Origin: Spongiibacter thalassae
GTDB lineage: Bacteria; Pseudomonadota; Gammaproteobacteria; Pseudomonadales; Spongiibacteraceae
Reading direction: 5' to 3'
NCBI RefSeq assembly: GCF_012272835.1
Contig: NZ_JAAWWK010000006.1
Span: 310,001 to 374,000, forward strand
DNA: 64,000 nt
Part shown: positions 1 through 9,104 of the stretch, one piece after another
How positions within the stretch are numbered: the first letter of the stretch is position 1
Layout of the letters: every line of letters begins with the position of its first letter
Translations under genes and position numbers: made by a program
Notes under the pieces: generated by a model
Seen by the model: the letters and a program-made list of their open reading frames with translations, nothing else
Databases searched by the model: none
Told to the model about the DNA's origin: nothing

Positions 1-745
1 CGAGGCCCTTGAGTAATTTCAGCCGCGCGGCAAAGCTCTCGGTAAAGTCCAATTCGCCGCGCATCGCCTGTTCGGTAATCGCGGCAACCTGCTCGCCCAC
101 CCCGGCCGCATGGGCCAGCTCATCGATCACCTCCGCTTCGATCAGCGTCGAATCCATGTCGAAGGCCACCAGACGGCGGGTGCGCCGATACATGCTGTCT
201 TCCTGATAAGCGATATCAATGTCCATCTCGCTGGCAAGATGCAGCAGCTCGCGACGAAAATCCGTCGCGTCCTCCAGGTAGCCCCGCACCGATAATTCCA
301 CCGACGCCTTGGACTTTTCCTCGACACCACCCAGCGGCACACGTCCGGACAAACGATCGATACGGTCGATATTCAGCCCATAGCGGGACACAATTTCAGT
401 CACTCGAGCGATATGCCGCGCGCTGATCTTGCGCGCCAGCAGGGTCACGATGTGCCGCTGCTTGCCCTGCCCCGAGACCCACACGCCGTAACTTTCGTCG
501 CTGACCGGCAAAAACCGCACCTGCAGGCCCATTTCATGGCAGCGGAACAGTATATCCTTGAGAATATTCGCCGCTTCGCTTCCCGCCGGCATTTCAACCA
601 GTAAGCCCAACGACAATGTGTCGTGAATCACCGCCTGACCAATATCCAGCACAGTGACGTCGTGATCGGCCAATATACCGGTTATCGAGCTTGTCACACC
701 GGGTCTGTCGTCACCGGCTATGTTGATCATGATGATTTCGTTCAC
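1..745 (-). CDS. serB: Phosphoserine phosphatase, C-terminus cut by window edge
   Basis: Dephosphorylates O-phospho-L-serine, the last step of serine biosynthesis, in the cytoplasm. The visible 248 codons begin with two ACT-type regulatory domains (opening NEIIMINIAGDDRPGVTS), followed by the HAD-phosphatase motif DMDST (motif I) and the start of the cap region. HAD motifs II and III lie beyond the window. I chose the GTG at 745 because AAGGGGG lies just upstream; the in-frame ATG at 730 has no comparable site. The two-ACT architecture is that of Pseudomonas-type SerB and is longer than E. coli SerB. Divergently transcribed from the AhpA-like gene, as serB neighbours often are. Confidence 0.95.
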   Translation of the reverse strand, partial: MNEIIMINIAGDDRPGVTSSITGILADHDVTVLDIGQAVIHDTLSLGLLVEMPAGSEAANILKDILFRCHEMGLQVRFLPVSDESYGVWVSGQGKQRHIVTLLARKISARHIARVTEIVSRYGLNIDRIDRLSGRVPLGGVEEKSKASVELSVRGYLEDATDFRRELLHLASEMDIDIAYQEDSMYRRTRRLVAFDMDSTLIEAEVIDELAHAAGVGEQVAAITEQAMRGELDFTESFAARLKLLKGL

Positions 746-878
746 GCTACCCCCTTGGCAATCGCGCTATTGTAGCCGCCTTCTGCCGCGCACCCAAGTA
801 AGATCACATGGCGTACCCCACGCCAAGGCTTGGTATACTCCCGCGAGATAATCCTGAACCGGTTAGGGATCCACCACC

Positions 879-2081
879 ATGCTGAAACAGCTTCTGCGCC
901 TGCCGCTGACCACCAAGTGCGGCCTGATCGCCGCATTGATCTGCGCTATTGCAGGCCTGACTCTGTTGGTCACCAGCATGACGGCCAGCAAGCAGATTCT
1001 GCTGGAAACCACCCGATTGATCGGCCAGCAATGGACCAACCAGCTCGCATCGCAGAGCCAGCAGTCGCTGCTGCGCAACGACCGGGTCAGCCTTCAGGCG
1101 ATATTGCAGGACTATATCAACAGCCCGCTGATCGTCTACGGCAGCATTTCCGATGCCCGTGGCGATGCGGTCGCCGAGGCCGGCATAAAGCGCGAGGAAA
1201 ACCTGAATTATGAAGCCGGCGTCGCCGCCGACGGGCGTCTGGGCCGGGTTCAGCTTTCGCTGAACCGGGAAATGATTGGCAATGAGATCCGCGACCTGGG
1301 CAAAACTCTGTTATTACTCACCATAATTCTTTGCGCCCTGAGCTACGCGCTGGTGGCGGTGCCAACGCGCTCCCTCGAACACTATCTACGTCTCGCCCAG
1401 GCGCGGCTTGCACAGCCCCTGCGCGACGACAAAGCTCCCTATCCGGGCGAAGACAGCCTGGGTGAGCTGCTGCAGGAAATCCACAACCCCCATATTCGCT
1501 TGATGGAAGTCGGGGAAAAGCGTTACCGCGATTACTATATGATGCATTGCCACTGGCAAGCCTATAGCGACTGCCGGGCGCAGATGGCCCCTGACCGCTT
1601 CGCCCTGCAACGCCAGCTGGCCTACTCCCGAGCCGAGGCCATAGCCCGGCTCTACCACGGTGAATTACTCATTCACCGTCACAACGGCATCAGCATGCGG
1701 TTTAACACCCTGCAGCAATGTGACCATCCATTGTTTCGCGCGCTGTGTGCCGCGGACCTGATGCAGAAACTGGACCGCGGTTTCAAATGTCGAGCAGGGA
1801 TCACCAAAGTGAGTATCGAAGGTACGATGTGGGTATGCCAGGCAGCAGAGTGCGAAGCAGTGGAACGACTGGAGCGGGCCACCGCCGAGGGAGCGGACAC
1901 CTGGCTGGATCACAACTGCCGCAACCACGAGCGACTGGACGCCTGGGCCAACTGCCGCGGCAGTCAGCTGAGCAGTATGAAGCCTCCCTATGACGAACTG
2001 CTGCAACGGCAGTATATGCAGCTGAAGTCTCTCGACCTCGACTCGCTACAGCGTCACTCCAGCGAGTCTACCGCCAGCTGA
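879..2081 (+). CDS. AhpA/YtjB (SMP)-family membrane protein
   Basis: A 400-residue protein with one transmembrane segment at about residues 13-33, a periplasmic region to about 140, a second membrane segment at about 144-163, and a long cytoplasmic tail. This layout and the position divergent from serB match the AhpA/YtjB (SMP) family, which lies next to serB in E. coli and Pseudomonas. The biochemical role of the family is not established. The tail is rich in Cys, Glu and Arg and has no recognisable catalytic motif. Its stop codon lies inside a hairpin shared with the end of parC. The family call rests on topology and context rather than a diagnostic motif. Confidence 0.7.
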   Translation: MLKQLLRLPLTTKCGLIAALICAIAGLTLLVTSMTASKQILLETTRLIGQQWTNQLASQSQQSLLRNDRVSLQAILQDYINSPLIVYGSISDARGDAVAEAGIKREENLNYEAGVAADGRLGRVQLSLNREMIGNEIRDLGKTLLLLTIILCALSYALVAVPTRSLEHYLRLAQARLAQPLRDDKAPYPGEDSLGELLQEIHNPHIRLMEVGEKRYRDYYMMHCHWQAYSDCRAQMAPDRFALQRQLAYSRAEAIARLYHGELLIHRHNGISMRFNTLQQCDHPLFRALCAADLMQKLDRGFKCRAGITKVSIEGTMWVCQAAECEAVERLERATAEGADTWLDHNCRNHERLDAWANCRGSQLSSMKPPYDELLQRQYMQLKSLDLDSLQRHSSESTAS

Positions 2082-2100
2082 GGGTCTCACTCAGCTGGCG
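2072..2100. terminator. Hairpin spanning both convergent stop codons
   Basis: An inverted repeat with 11-bp arms (CGCCAGCTGAG / CTCAGCTGGCG) around a 7-nt loop. It covers the stop of the AhpA-like gene and the stop of parC, which are 9 bp apart. There is no clear U-tract on either side, so it may be a weak bidirectional terminator or an mRNA 3'-end protecting stem. Confidence 0.55.
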
Positions 2101-4349
2101 CTCACCAGTTCAATACCATCGACCTTCTGGAAGCCCCGCGGCAATTTGTGACCGCGGCGGCCACGCTCGCCGATATAGTGTTCCAGCTCTGACAGTTTCA
2201 GTCCCAGGTGGCGCTTGCCCGAATACACCTTGATGCTGTCGTTTTGGCCCATCACCACCATCGCAACCATATATTCTTCACGAGACTGCACCCGCGCGGA
2301 AGGAATGCCTACCAGCTTGTTACCCTTGCCTCGCGGCATAATCGGCAAGTCGGCCGCAGGGAAGACCAGCATCCGCCCTTCAGTCGTCACCACGACCACA
2401 AAGTGCTCCTCTATAGCCGCGACCGGCACTGGAGCCATCACCTTCGCACCCTTGGGCAGGGTCAACGCAGCCTTACCCGCCTTATTCTTGCTGTGCAGGT
2501 CAGCCAAGCGAGTGATAAATCCATAGCCGGCATCCGAGGCCAACAGGAAGTACTGGTCATCACGCCCCAGCAGCATACCCTCAAAGCTGACTCCCGAAGG
2601 CGGATTGATCCGCCCGGTCAAGGGCTCGCCCTGTCCCCGTGCAGAGGGCAGGCTGTGGGTGGCGACGCTGTAACTGCGCCCGGTACTGTCGAGCAGCACC
2701 AGGGGCTGGTTACTGCGCCCCTTGGCGGCCATTTTAAAGCGATCGCCCGACTTGTAACTGAGCGCTGCAGGATCGATATCGTGCCCCTTGGCAGATCTGA
2801 TCCAGCCCATTTCAGACAACACTACCGTAACCGGATCGGCAGACAAAATATCTTCTTCGGCGAAGGCCTTCGCCTCTTCACGCTGCACCAGGGGCGAGCG
2901 GCGGTCGTCACCAAACTCCTCTGCCGCCGCCAGCAATTCCTTGCGCACCAGGGTTTTCATTCGGCGAGTTGAACCCAGAGTCTGTTCCAGACTATCCCGT
3001 TCAGCGGCCAGCTCTTCCTGCTCGCCGCGGATTTTCATTTCTTCCAGTTTGGCCAGGTGGCGCAATTTCAGCTCAAGAATGGCCTCGGCCTGAACATCGG
3101 TGATACCAAAACGCGCCATCAGTACCGGCTTGGGCTTGTCTTCCTCGCGGATGATCGCAATCACTTCGTCGATGTTCAAAAACGCGATAAGCAGTGCGTC
3201 GAGCACATGCAGTCGTTTAAGTACCTTATCCAGGCGGTACTCAAGACGCCGCCGAGTCGTCGTGGTGCGAAACTCCAGCCATTCGCCGAGAATCTTATCG
3301 AGGCTTTTCACCTGTGGGCGGCCATCGATACCAATCATGTTCATATTGACGCGGTAACTGCGCTCAAGGTCAGTGGTGGCAAACAGGTGTTTCATCAAGG
3401 CCTTGCAGTCAACCCGATTGGAGCGCGGCACAACCACCAGCCGCGTCGGGTTTTCATGGTCTGACTCGTCGCGCAGGTCAACCACCATCGGCAGCTTTTT
3501 GGCCTGCATTTGTTGGGCAATCTGCTCCAACACCCGCGAACCCGAGGTCTGGTGGGGCAGTGCGGTAATCACGATATCGTCGTGTTCCATTTGCCATAGC
3601 GCGCGCATTCTCAACGAGCCCCGCCCGGTTTCGTAGATCTTACGAATATCCTCCGGAGCGGTAATCAGTTCAGCATCGGTGGGGAAGTCCGGCCCCTGAA
3701 TATGCTCGCACAGCTCGGCGACTGTGGCCTTTGGCTCGTCCAGCAGGCGCACCGCCGCGCTGACCACTTCGCGCAGGTTGTGCGGCGGAATATCGGTGGC
3801 CATACCCACGGCGATACCGGTGGTACCGTTAAGCAGGATATTCGGCACCCGAGCCGGCAGCATCGCCGGCTCATCCAAAGCACCGTCGAAATTCGGCGTC
3901 CAGTCCACGGTACCCTGCCCCAGCTCACTCAGCAGCACCTCGGCATAGGGCGTCAGCTTCGACTCTGTATACCGCATCGCCGCGAAGGACTTGGGGTCGT
4001 CGGGGGAGCCCCAGTTACCCTGACCGTCGATCAGGGGGTAGCGGTAGGAGAAGTCCTGGGACATCAACACCATCGCCTCGTACACCGCGCTGTCGCCGTG
4101 AGGGTGAAACTTACCAATAACATCGCCCACGGTACGGGCAGACTTTTTGTACTTGGCATTGGCCTTCAGACCCAATTCGCTCATGGCGTAAACAATGCGG
4201 CGCTGCACGGGCTTGAGGCCGTCGGCGATATTCGGCAACGCGCGATCAAGGATGACGTACATGGAATAATCCAGGTACGCCTTTTCGGTGTAGGCCTTTA
4301 ACGGCATCTGTTCGACGCCATCAGCGCCAATCACGATTGAGTCAGACAT
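2091..4349 (-). CDS. parC: DNA topoisomerase IV subunit A
   Basis: The ParC subunit cleaves and rejoins DNA to decatenate daughter chromosomes together with ParE, which is not in this window. At 752 residues it has the normal family length. Visible are the DNA gyrase/topo IV A winged-helix region with HPHGDS and AMRYTE, the catalytic tyrosine being Tyr127, and a C-terminal beta-pinwheel region. In the quinolone-resistance region Ser87 and Glu91 (the positions of E. coli Ser80 and Glu84) are the wild-type residues. Transcribed away from the small divergent gene at 4496. The parC-serB neighbourhood resembles Pseudomonas. Confidence 0.97.
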   Translation of the reverse strand: MSDSIVIGADGVEQMPLKAYTEKAYLDYSMYVILDRALPNIADGLKPVQRRIVYAMSELGLKANAKYKKSARTVGDVIGKFHPHGDSAVYEAMVLMSQDFSYRYPLIDGQGNWGSPDDPKSFAAMRYTESKLTPYAEVLLSELGQGTVDWTPNFDGALDEPAMLPARVPNILLNGTTGIAVGMATDIPPHNLREVVSAAVRLLDEPKATVAELCEHIQGPDFPTDAELITAPEDIRKIYETGRGSLRMRALWQMEHDDIVITALPHQTSGSRVLEQIAQQMQAKKLPMVVDLRDESDHENPTRLVVVPRSNRVDCKALMKHLFATTDLERSYRVNMNMIGIDGRPQVKSLDKILGEWLEFRTTTTRRRLEYRLDKVLKRLHVLDALLIAFLNIDEVIAIIREEDKPKPVLMARFGITDVQAEAILELKLRHLAKLEEMKIRGEQEELAAERDSLEQTLGSTRRMKTLVRKELLAAAEEFGDDRRSPLVQREEAKAFAEEDILSADPVTVVLSEMGWIRSAKGHDIDPAALSYKSGDRFKMAAKGRSNQPLVLLDSTGRSYSVATHSLPSARGQGEPLTGRINPPSGVSFEGMLLGRDDQYFLLASDAGYGFITRLADLHSKNKAGKAALTLPKGAKVMAPVPVAAIEEHFVVVVTTEGRMLVFPAADLPIMPRGKGNKLVGIPSARVQSREEYMVAMVVMGQNDSIKVYSGKRHLGLKLSELEHYIGERGRRGHKLPRGFQKVDGIELVSAS

Positions 4350-4414
4350 AGTCCAGTTGATCCTTAATTATTCCACTACAACACAGTATTGCCACAGTGG
4401 TCAGTAGTTCGGCT

Positions 4415-4430
4415 TACACCGGTAGGTGTA
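4415..4430. repeat. Operator-like inverted repeat
   Basis: A perfect palindrome, TACACC-GGTA-GGTGTA, in the divergent region between parC and the small gene at 4496. It lies about 65 bp upstream of the latter's start. A TATACT -10-like hexamer follows at about 4462. It could bind a dimeric regulator; no known consensus is recognised. Confidence 0.4.
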
Positions 4431-4495
4431 TCTACGAAGCGCGACGGCAGGGCTACAACCGTATACTTTTGCCCATCACTAGAGGAGTTATCAGC

Positions 4496-4750
4496 ATGGT
4501 AATGTCAAAGGTCGTCAGCCTCGTAGACTATCGTCAAGACTCGCAACAAATGCAGATCGACGATATCAGCGCACAAGCGTTCCTGTTTTTACAGGAACAA
4601 GCCAACGAGAACAATCTCCCCATGCGGAAATTATTGATGGAGCACCTTCTCGGCATTGCCAGTGTGGTCAAAGCTGTGGAAGGCCTGGAGGAAGCCCAAA
4701 CCTGGCTGGCCACTATCAGCGACGAAATCGGCGGCACCAATCCCCACTGA
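4496..4750 (+). CDS. Small conserved hypothetical protein
   Basis: An 84-residue acidic, helix-rich protein (MVMSKVVSLVDYRQDSQQ...) with no motif I recognise. The start is set by AGAGGAG seven bases upstream; an open frame continues to 4397 but without a ribosome site. It has no signal peptide or membrane segment. It sits alone, divergent from parC and tail-to-tail with the zinc-ribbon gene. The family is unknown, and the strong ribosome site and promoter-like bases support it being real. Confidence 0.7.
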   Translation: MVMSKVVSLVDYRQDSQQMQIDDISAQAFLFLQEQANENNLPMRKLLMEHLLGIASVVKAVEGLEEAQTWLATISDEIGGTNPH

Positions 4751-4782
4751 GCACACTCCTCGCCTCGTCGCGCGCGGTAAGC

Positions 4783-4968
4783 CTAGTGAGCGGTGTTTTT
4801 CCGCTTGCCGCAGCGCACACACCGGTACACGGTAACCAGCTTCCCCTGCTTTACGTCAAACTGACTGTTTTTCTCAACCTGCCACTTGTGATGACCTTCC
4901 CGGCACAGGCTATTGCCCTTGGGCGACGGCCTTGAACCCCGTGGCACAAAATCAATGACATCGCCCAT
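4783..4968 (-). CDS. Zinc-ribbon microprotein
   Basis: A 61-residue basic protein starting MGDVIDFVPRG. GGGGAGG lies 6 bases before the ATG, so I prefer this start over the longer open frame to 5052, which would run into the slyD upstream region. The Cys in CREGHHKW and the pair CVRC form a probable single zinc-binding knuckle. The function is unknown; possible roles are nucleic-acid or ribosome binding. It is divergent from the SlyD-type gene, with about 100 bp between the starts. Confidence 0.65.
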   Translation of the reverse strand: MGDVIDFVPRGSRPSPKGNSLCREGHHKWQVEKNSQFDVKQGKLVTVYRCVRCGKRKNTAH

Positions 4969-5071
4969 ACAGCCTCCCCGGCGTTGATAAAGACCTACCA
5001 CTTCCCATTGCGGCGATTTACTATACGCGCCATTGCCTAGGTACTCATTCACAATTATCGCAGAGGAATAT

Positions 5072-5554
5072 ATGGAGATCGAAAAAAACAGCGTGGTGTC
5101 ATTCTACTATGAGCTGCGCGACAGTGCCGGTGCGCTGCTGGAAAGTAATTTTGGCGAAGATTGTACGCTGTTTCTCCACGGCGCCAACAATATCCTGCCG
5201 GGACTGGAAAAGGCCTTTACCGGCCGCCGTGCCGGCGACCAGTTCGAAGTAACGCTACCTCCGGAACAGGCCTATGGGGTGGTTCGCGAAGGGCAACAGC
5301 AGCGGATTCCGGCAAAATATCTGAAGCATGAAGGCAAGCTCAAGGTTGGCCAGGTCGTGCGCTTTAACACCGACAAGGGCAGCCGCTCCGCCACCGTGCT
5401 GAAAGTCGGCAAGTTCTCCGTGGACGTCGACACCAACCATCCCCTGGCCGGCAAGACTCTGACCTTCCGCATTGAAATTGCCGATGTACGCCACGCAACG
5501 GCAGAGGAAATCAGCCACGGACACGCCCACGGCGTCGGTGGTCACCAGCACTGA
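5072..5554 (+). CDS. slyD: SlyD-type FKBP peptidyl-prolyl isomerase
   Basis: A 160-residue cytoplasmic prolyl isomerase and chaperone of the FKBP/SlyD family. The interrupted FKBP domain is visible: YYELRDSAGALLES, then LPGLEKAFTGRRAGD, the inserted-in-flap segment (residues about 70-120), and return to FRIEIADVRHAT. The short His-rich tail (GHAHGVGGHQH) is a reduced form of the metal-binding tail of E. coli SlyD. The start is the ATG at 5072 preceded by AGAGGAA; the upstream ATG at 5033 lacks a ribosome site. Convergent with the lipoprotein hydrolase, with no gap between them. Confidence 0.9.
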   Translation: MEIEKNSVVSFYYELRDSAGALLESNFGEDCTLFLHGANNILPGLEKAFTGRRAGDQFEVTLPPEQAYGVVREGQQQRIPAKYLKHEGKLKVGQVVRFNTDKGSRSATVLKVGKFSVDVDTNHPLAGKTLTFRIEIADVRHATAEEISHGHAHGVGGHQH

Positions 5555-6448
5555 TTACTTGATCAGGGCGGGAAACGGGCACGCCGATGCACCGGCACAG
5601 GCACCTTCGGCAATAAAGCCCAACAGCGCCTGCCGCCCCGCAGGATGAGCAAAACCGGCGATATGCTCGCCGTCGTGAAGGTATACCTGTGTTGCTTCGG
5701 GATTGGCGGCAGCGTGCAGCGCATCGAAGTGCGCCATTGATACCACCCGGTCACGGCGGCCGTGAATCAACATCACCGGCAATGCCCCCAGCTGAGGCAA
5801 GGCATCGACCAGATCGTAGCCCTTTGGCATTGCCCAGCTGGCCGGTTTTTGCAGCAACCAGGTTAACGGGTGGCTGGCGGCGGTATCGGCGGCAATCTGC
5901 GCATAGCGGCTAAAACCTGAGTCCAGCACCACCCCCGCATAGCGCTGGCGCAGTGCGTCATCCCGTGCCAGCGCCTGCCCGGCAAGGCTTGCCCCGAGGC
6001 TCTGCCCCAGTACATACAGGGGGTGTTCAGCACCGCTGTCGGCCATATAAGCCAGTGCAGCCTGCACATCATCAATCGCCCCCGCCACGGTCGGCTCACC
6101 CGCCGATTTGCCGTAACCCCGGTAGTCCAGCAAGAGCACATTGACGCCCTGCTCCGGCAACCAGTACACACTGGCAATGTGATGGCTGATGTTTTGCGCA
6201 TTCCCGTGAACAAAAAGGAGACTGGCGCGAGGTGTGCCCTCGGCGGGCAACCACCAGCTGTGCAAACGCGGCCCGCCCACAGCACTCAGATAGCGATCTT
6301 CATAGCGGAGATGTATATCTGCCGGCGTTCTTACCAATGTCTTCGACGGATAAAACAGCAACGACTCGCAACCCGCTGACAGCGCGAAACATCCCAGCAT
6401 CACCAGGCGGGCAAGCAGTCCCCCTGGTTTTAAAAATAACTGCGCCAT
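5555..6448 (-). CDS. Alpha/beta-hydrolase lipoprotein
   Basis: A 297-residue protein with an N-terminal hydrophobic signal ending in a lipobox (LSAGC), so probably an outer- or inner-membrane-anchored lipoprotein. The hydrolase fold shows LLFVHGNAQN (oxyanion region), the nucleophile elbow GQSLGAS, HGRRDRVV with the catalytic Asp, and a His near GEHIAGF. It resembles the BEM46/YfhR-type serine hydrolases; the substrate is unknown. Its start overlaps the end of the DUF4105 gene by 19 bp, so the two are probably one transcript acting in the envelope. Confidence 0.82.
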   Translation of the reverse strand: MAQLFLKPGGLLARLVMLGCFALSAGCESLLFYPSKTLVRTPADIHLRYEDRYLSAVGGPRLHSWWLPAEGTPRASLLFVHGNAQNISHHIASVYWLPEQGVNVLLLDYRGYGKSAGEPTVAGAIDDVQAALAYMADSGAEHPLYVLGQSLGASLAGQALARDDALRQRYAGVVLDSGFSRYAQIAADTAASHPLTWLLQKPASWAMPKGYDLVDALPQLGALPVMLIHGRRDRVVSMAHFDALHAAANPEATQVYLHDGEHIAGFAHPAGRQALLGFIAEGACAGASACPFPALIK

Positions 6449-8232
6449 GATAACTGCACCTCGGTACTGTCACGCTCTGCAATACTACGCTGGGCAGCGC
6501 TGAACCGCAGCGACTGGTTACGGCCCACTGTCCAGGCGAGGCTGGCCGCCACTGTTTCCCGGCGCCCATCGCGACCGAAGTCACTCACCGTTGCCGTCAC
6601 TTCGACCGACACCTGTTCACCCTGATAAAGTTGCCCGAGTTCCACCAACGGTGCCAAGCGCCAATTTTGCTGCGCGTCACTATTGTGCTCAAGCTGTACA
6701 CTAGGAAGCAGATAGCTGACGCCGCCCAGCAGTGACCAGCTTCCCCCCATACCTGCTTTCACTCGAGCGGTCATCGGCGCGCCCTCAGCCCCCTCAAGTC
6801 GGGTGAAACCCGCCCTCACCTGCCAGCTCTTTGGTGAAAAGAAACGGTCCCGCACCGACAGTGAGCGGATATACAGGGGGTCAAAGTATTGCAGCCGGGC
6901 ACCGTCCTCGCGGTACTGACGAAAGGCCAGCTGCCCCATTGCCAGCGTCGCTCCCGGCAAATAGCCGGGCAACGGATCCAGCGCATCGTGATAGCTGATG
7001 CGCCACTCTCCCTGTACAAAGTCACGGCCGTCACTGCGCCCCAGCGACACACTTGCGCGGCCGCTACCGTGGGCCAGATCAGGACGGGGCGGTGTCGGCA
7101 CAGCGAACGCGGGCAGCTTAGCCCTATACTGCCCGACTTCGCGCAGCAGGGCGTGACTACGCTGCGCAGCCGCACTGTCGCGGGCGTCCCGGTTGCGTCG
7201 ATAACGCAGCAGTCGATAGCTGGCCAGCGCGACCGCCGCGCGATCGGCCTCGGACTGCCGGGTATAAGCGGCACTGCCCAGCACGGCAACATCATCATGC
7301 AGTGCTTCGACCAGCTGTTTTTGCTCGTCGTTCAGCGACTGCAACACTGCGTCCAGCTCTACCCGTTTTGACGGTCGATATTCCACCTCGGCAAGGAGTC
7401 CCGCCGCCGCGACGGCGCGAACCGTGTCTACGGGAATCGCGGTATAACGGAAGCGGTCAGAAAGATCGACACCCGGGCGAGCAACATCGAGGACCTCAAG
7501 CAATCGATAGGCGCAGTTTTCATCAAAGAAATAATAGCCGAAATTCACACCGCGCAGCTCCCAGACATGGCCCAGCAATCGGTCGATTTCCTCGGATGTA
7601 AGGTTCAGCCCGTACTCCCACATATCGCGGTTTTCCAGGCGGTTATATTCCTGAATTTTTTCGTAGTAGGGCTGCAGGCTGAAGTGACCGGGGTAACCAC
7701 CGAAAATACCTTTGTAGGCATACAGCATGCCATTTTCGCCCGGAGGAATATTCGCGGCAAAATTCAGCGCATGGGAAAGAAAAGCCGACGCAGAGCGCTC
7801 ACCGGCAGGGTCGAGACGCAAAAACGTGTGACCATACATTGACGACGGGCTGTTCAGGTAGCTGGCGGCCATCACCAGCACCACCTCATCGACATTGAGC
7901 TTGGCCCGCCACGCGGCATACTCTCCACAGGTAGCGGCTTCCGCCTCGTCCACCAGCCCCCGTTCACGTAGGTAGGCATAGCGGGCCGGATAACGACAGC
8001 GCAGCAGCGAATCACTCTGCATTGCCGCGATAGTCGCCTGCAACTCAGCGGCGGGGTCGCGATGCCCTCGGTCGCTGATAAAAAATGTTGCGTCGTCGAT
8101 ATCGCTCTGTGCCTGGCCATGCTGGAAGTGCAGCAGAGCCAGCCACTTTCGATCGATGTCCTGTGCGTAAAGCGCACTGCTGAACCAAACCAAGGCCAGG
8201 GCTAACAGGCGAGATGCCCCGTGTTTCCACAT
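6430..8232 (-). CDS. DUF4105 (Lnb-type N-terminal) envelope protein
   Basis: A 600-residue exported protein. I start it at the Met of MWKHGASRLLAL, which gives a normal signal peptide ending near YAQ; the frame is open to 8253. The central block with YLNSPSSMYGHTFLRLD and HALNFAANIPP is typical of the DUF4105/Lnb N-terminal periplasmic family. The C-terminal third alternates polar and hydrophobic residues, ends in SWRSYF, and looks like an outer-membrane strand region. The molecular role is unknown. Coupled by overlap to the downstream lipoprotein hydrolase. Confidence 0.85.
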   Translation of the reverse strand: MWKHGASRLLALALVWFSSALYAQDIDRKWLALLHFQHGQAQSDIDDATFFISDRGHRDPAAELQATIAAMQSDSLLRCRYPARYAYLRERGLVDEAEAATCGEYAAWRAKLNVDEVVLVMAASYLNSPSSMYGHTFLRLDPAGERSASAFLSHALNFAANIPPGENGMLYAYKGIFGGYPGHFSLQPYYEKIQEYNRLENRDMWEYGLNLTSEEIDRLLGHVWELRGVNFGYYFFDENCAYRLLEVLDVARPGVDLSDRFRYTAIPVDTVRAVAAAGLLAEVEYRPSKRVELDAVLQSLNDEQKQLVEALHDDVAVLGSAAYTRQSEADRAAVALASYRLLRYRRNRDARDSAAAQRSHALLREVGQYRAKLPAFAVPTPPRPDLAHGSGRASVSLGRSDGRDFVQGEWRISYHDALDPLPGYLPGATLAMGQLAFRQYREDGARLQYFDPLYIRSLSVRDRFFSPKSWQVRAGFTRLEGAEGAPMTARVKAGMGGSWSLLGGVSYLLPSVQLEHNSDAQQNWRLAPLVELGQLYQGEQVSVEVTATVSDFGRDGRRETVAASLAWTVGRNQSLRFSAAQRSIAERDSTEVQLSWRSYF

Positions 8233-8253
8233 ACGTCCCGGTACGCTCCCCAC

Positions 8254-8281
8254 AAAAAGAAAGGCAGCGCGAAGGCTGCCT
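8254..8281 (-). terminator. Rho-independent terminator after the DUF3015 gene
   Basis: A stem AGGCAGC / GCTGCCT with a six-base loop, followed on the minus strand by TTCTTTTT. It separates the DUF3015 gene from the DUF4105 operon. Confidence 0.8.
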
Positions 8282-8317
8282 GTCGAGTTTTACACTTGGC
8301 AACAATAGCCGCAGGTA

Positions 8318-8806
8318 TTAAGCCTGGCTGACGTACTTCACCAGACGCTGATCGTTTTTCATCACTTCAACAATCGACGCCATAACATCCTCTGCTGCAA
8401 CATCGGCATGTGGGAACAGGCTGTTGAAATTCTGGTGCAGCGCCTGTTTGAATACCGGGCGATCTTCTGCGGTCACACCGAATGACACGGCGACCGCTGT
8501 CAGTGCTTCACCATCGCCACGGGCAACGTCTTCAGAAAACTCGTCCATGATCGCGCCGACGTTGATCATTTTCTTGCCACCGTAGGTCAGCGTACCATCG
8601 GTGGAGCAACCATTGGTGCCCAGGGTCATGCCAAAGGTGTTATTGCCCGAGGTGCCATTGGTAACCGAAGCCACCAGGTGAGAAGGCAGGCCCGACTGGC
8701 CCGCGAACAACATATTACCCCAGCCGCAGTTTGGGCCACCGGGAGCAACCGCGAAGGAGGCACTCGAAGAGAGAACGATGGCAGAGGCCAACAGCAATTT
8801 TTTCAT
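8318..8806 (-). CDS. DUF3015 periplasmic protein
   Basis: A 162-residue protein with a clean signal peptide (MKKLLLASAIVLSSSASFA) and a mature start at VAPGGPNCGWG. The two Cys residues and the TNGTSGNNTFGMTLGTNGCS segment fit the DUF3015 family of small exported gammaproteobacterial proteins of unknown function. The start is fixed by GAGGAA ahead of the ATG at 8806; the longer frame to 8854 would bury the signal peptide. Probably monocistronic, with its own terminator. Confidence 0.85.
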   Translation of the reverse strand: MKKLLLASAIVLSSSASFAVAPGGPNCGWGNMLFAGQSGLPSHLVASVTNGTSGNNTFGMTLGTNGCSTDGTLTYGGKKMINVGAIMDEFSEDVARGDGEALTAVAVSFGVTAEDRPVFKQALHQNFNSLFPHADVAAEDVMASIVEVMKNDQRLVKYVSQA

Positions 8807-9050
8807 CAAATATTCCTCGTCTTTTTTTGATAATTCTTCCAGTTGAATAAGCACTGTATACCTTGGTTACAACCCAGGCTCTCATCAGAAAGCCGGTACG
8901 GCAACCCCCAGCACTTGGCAGACTGAGATTAGCACAGTCTGCCAAGTGAACCAGTATTGTTGAGTAAAATGTCGCAACCCTGTACGGCAGAGCTTTGCCA
9001 GATTTATTGTTACGGTGGCATATGGCCCTTACTTTCCCCCACGCACAAAC

Positions 9051-9090
9051 AAAAAAGCCCCGCTACCGACACGCGGTAGCGGGGCTTTTT
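9051..9090 (-). terminator. pnp terminator
   Basis: A long stem (AAAAAGCCCCGCTACC / GGTAGCGGGGCTTTTT) just after the pnp stop, with T-runs on both strands. It ends the rimP-to-pnp superoperon and could work in both directions. Confidence 0.9.
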
Positions 9091-9104
9091 ATCGAGCGAA
9101 GGGC

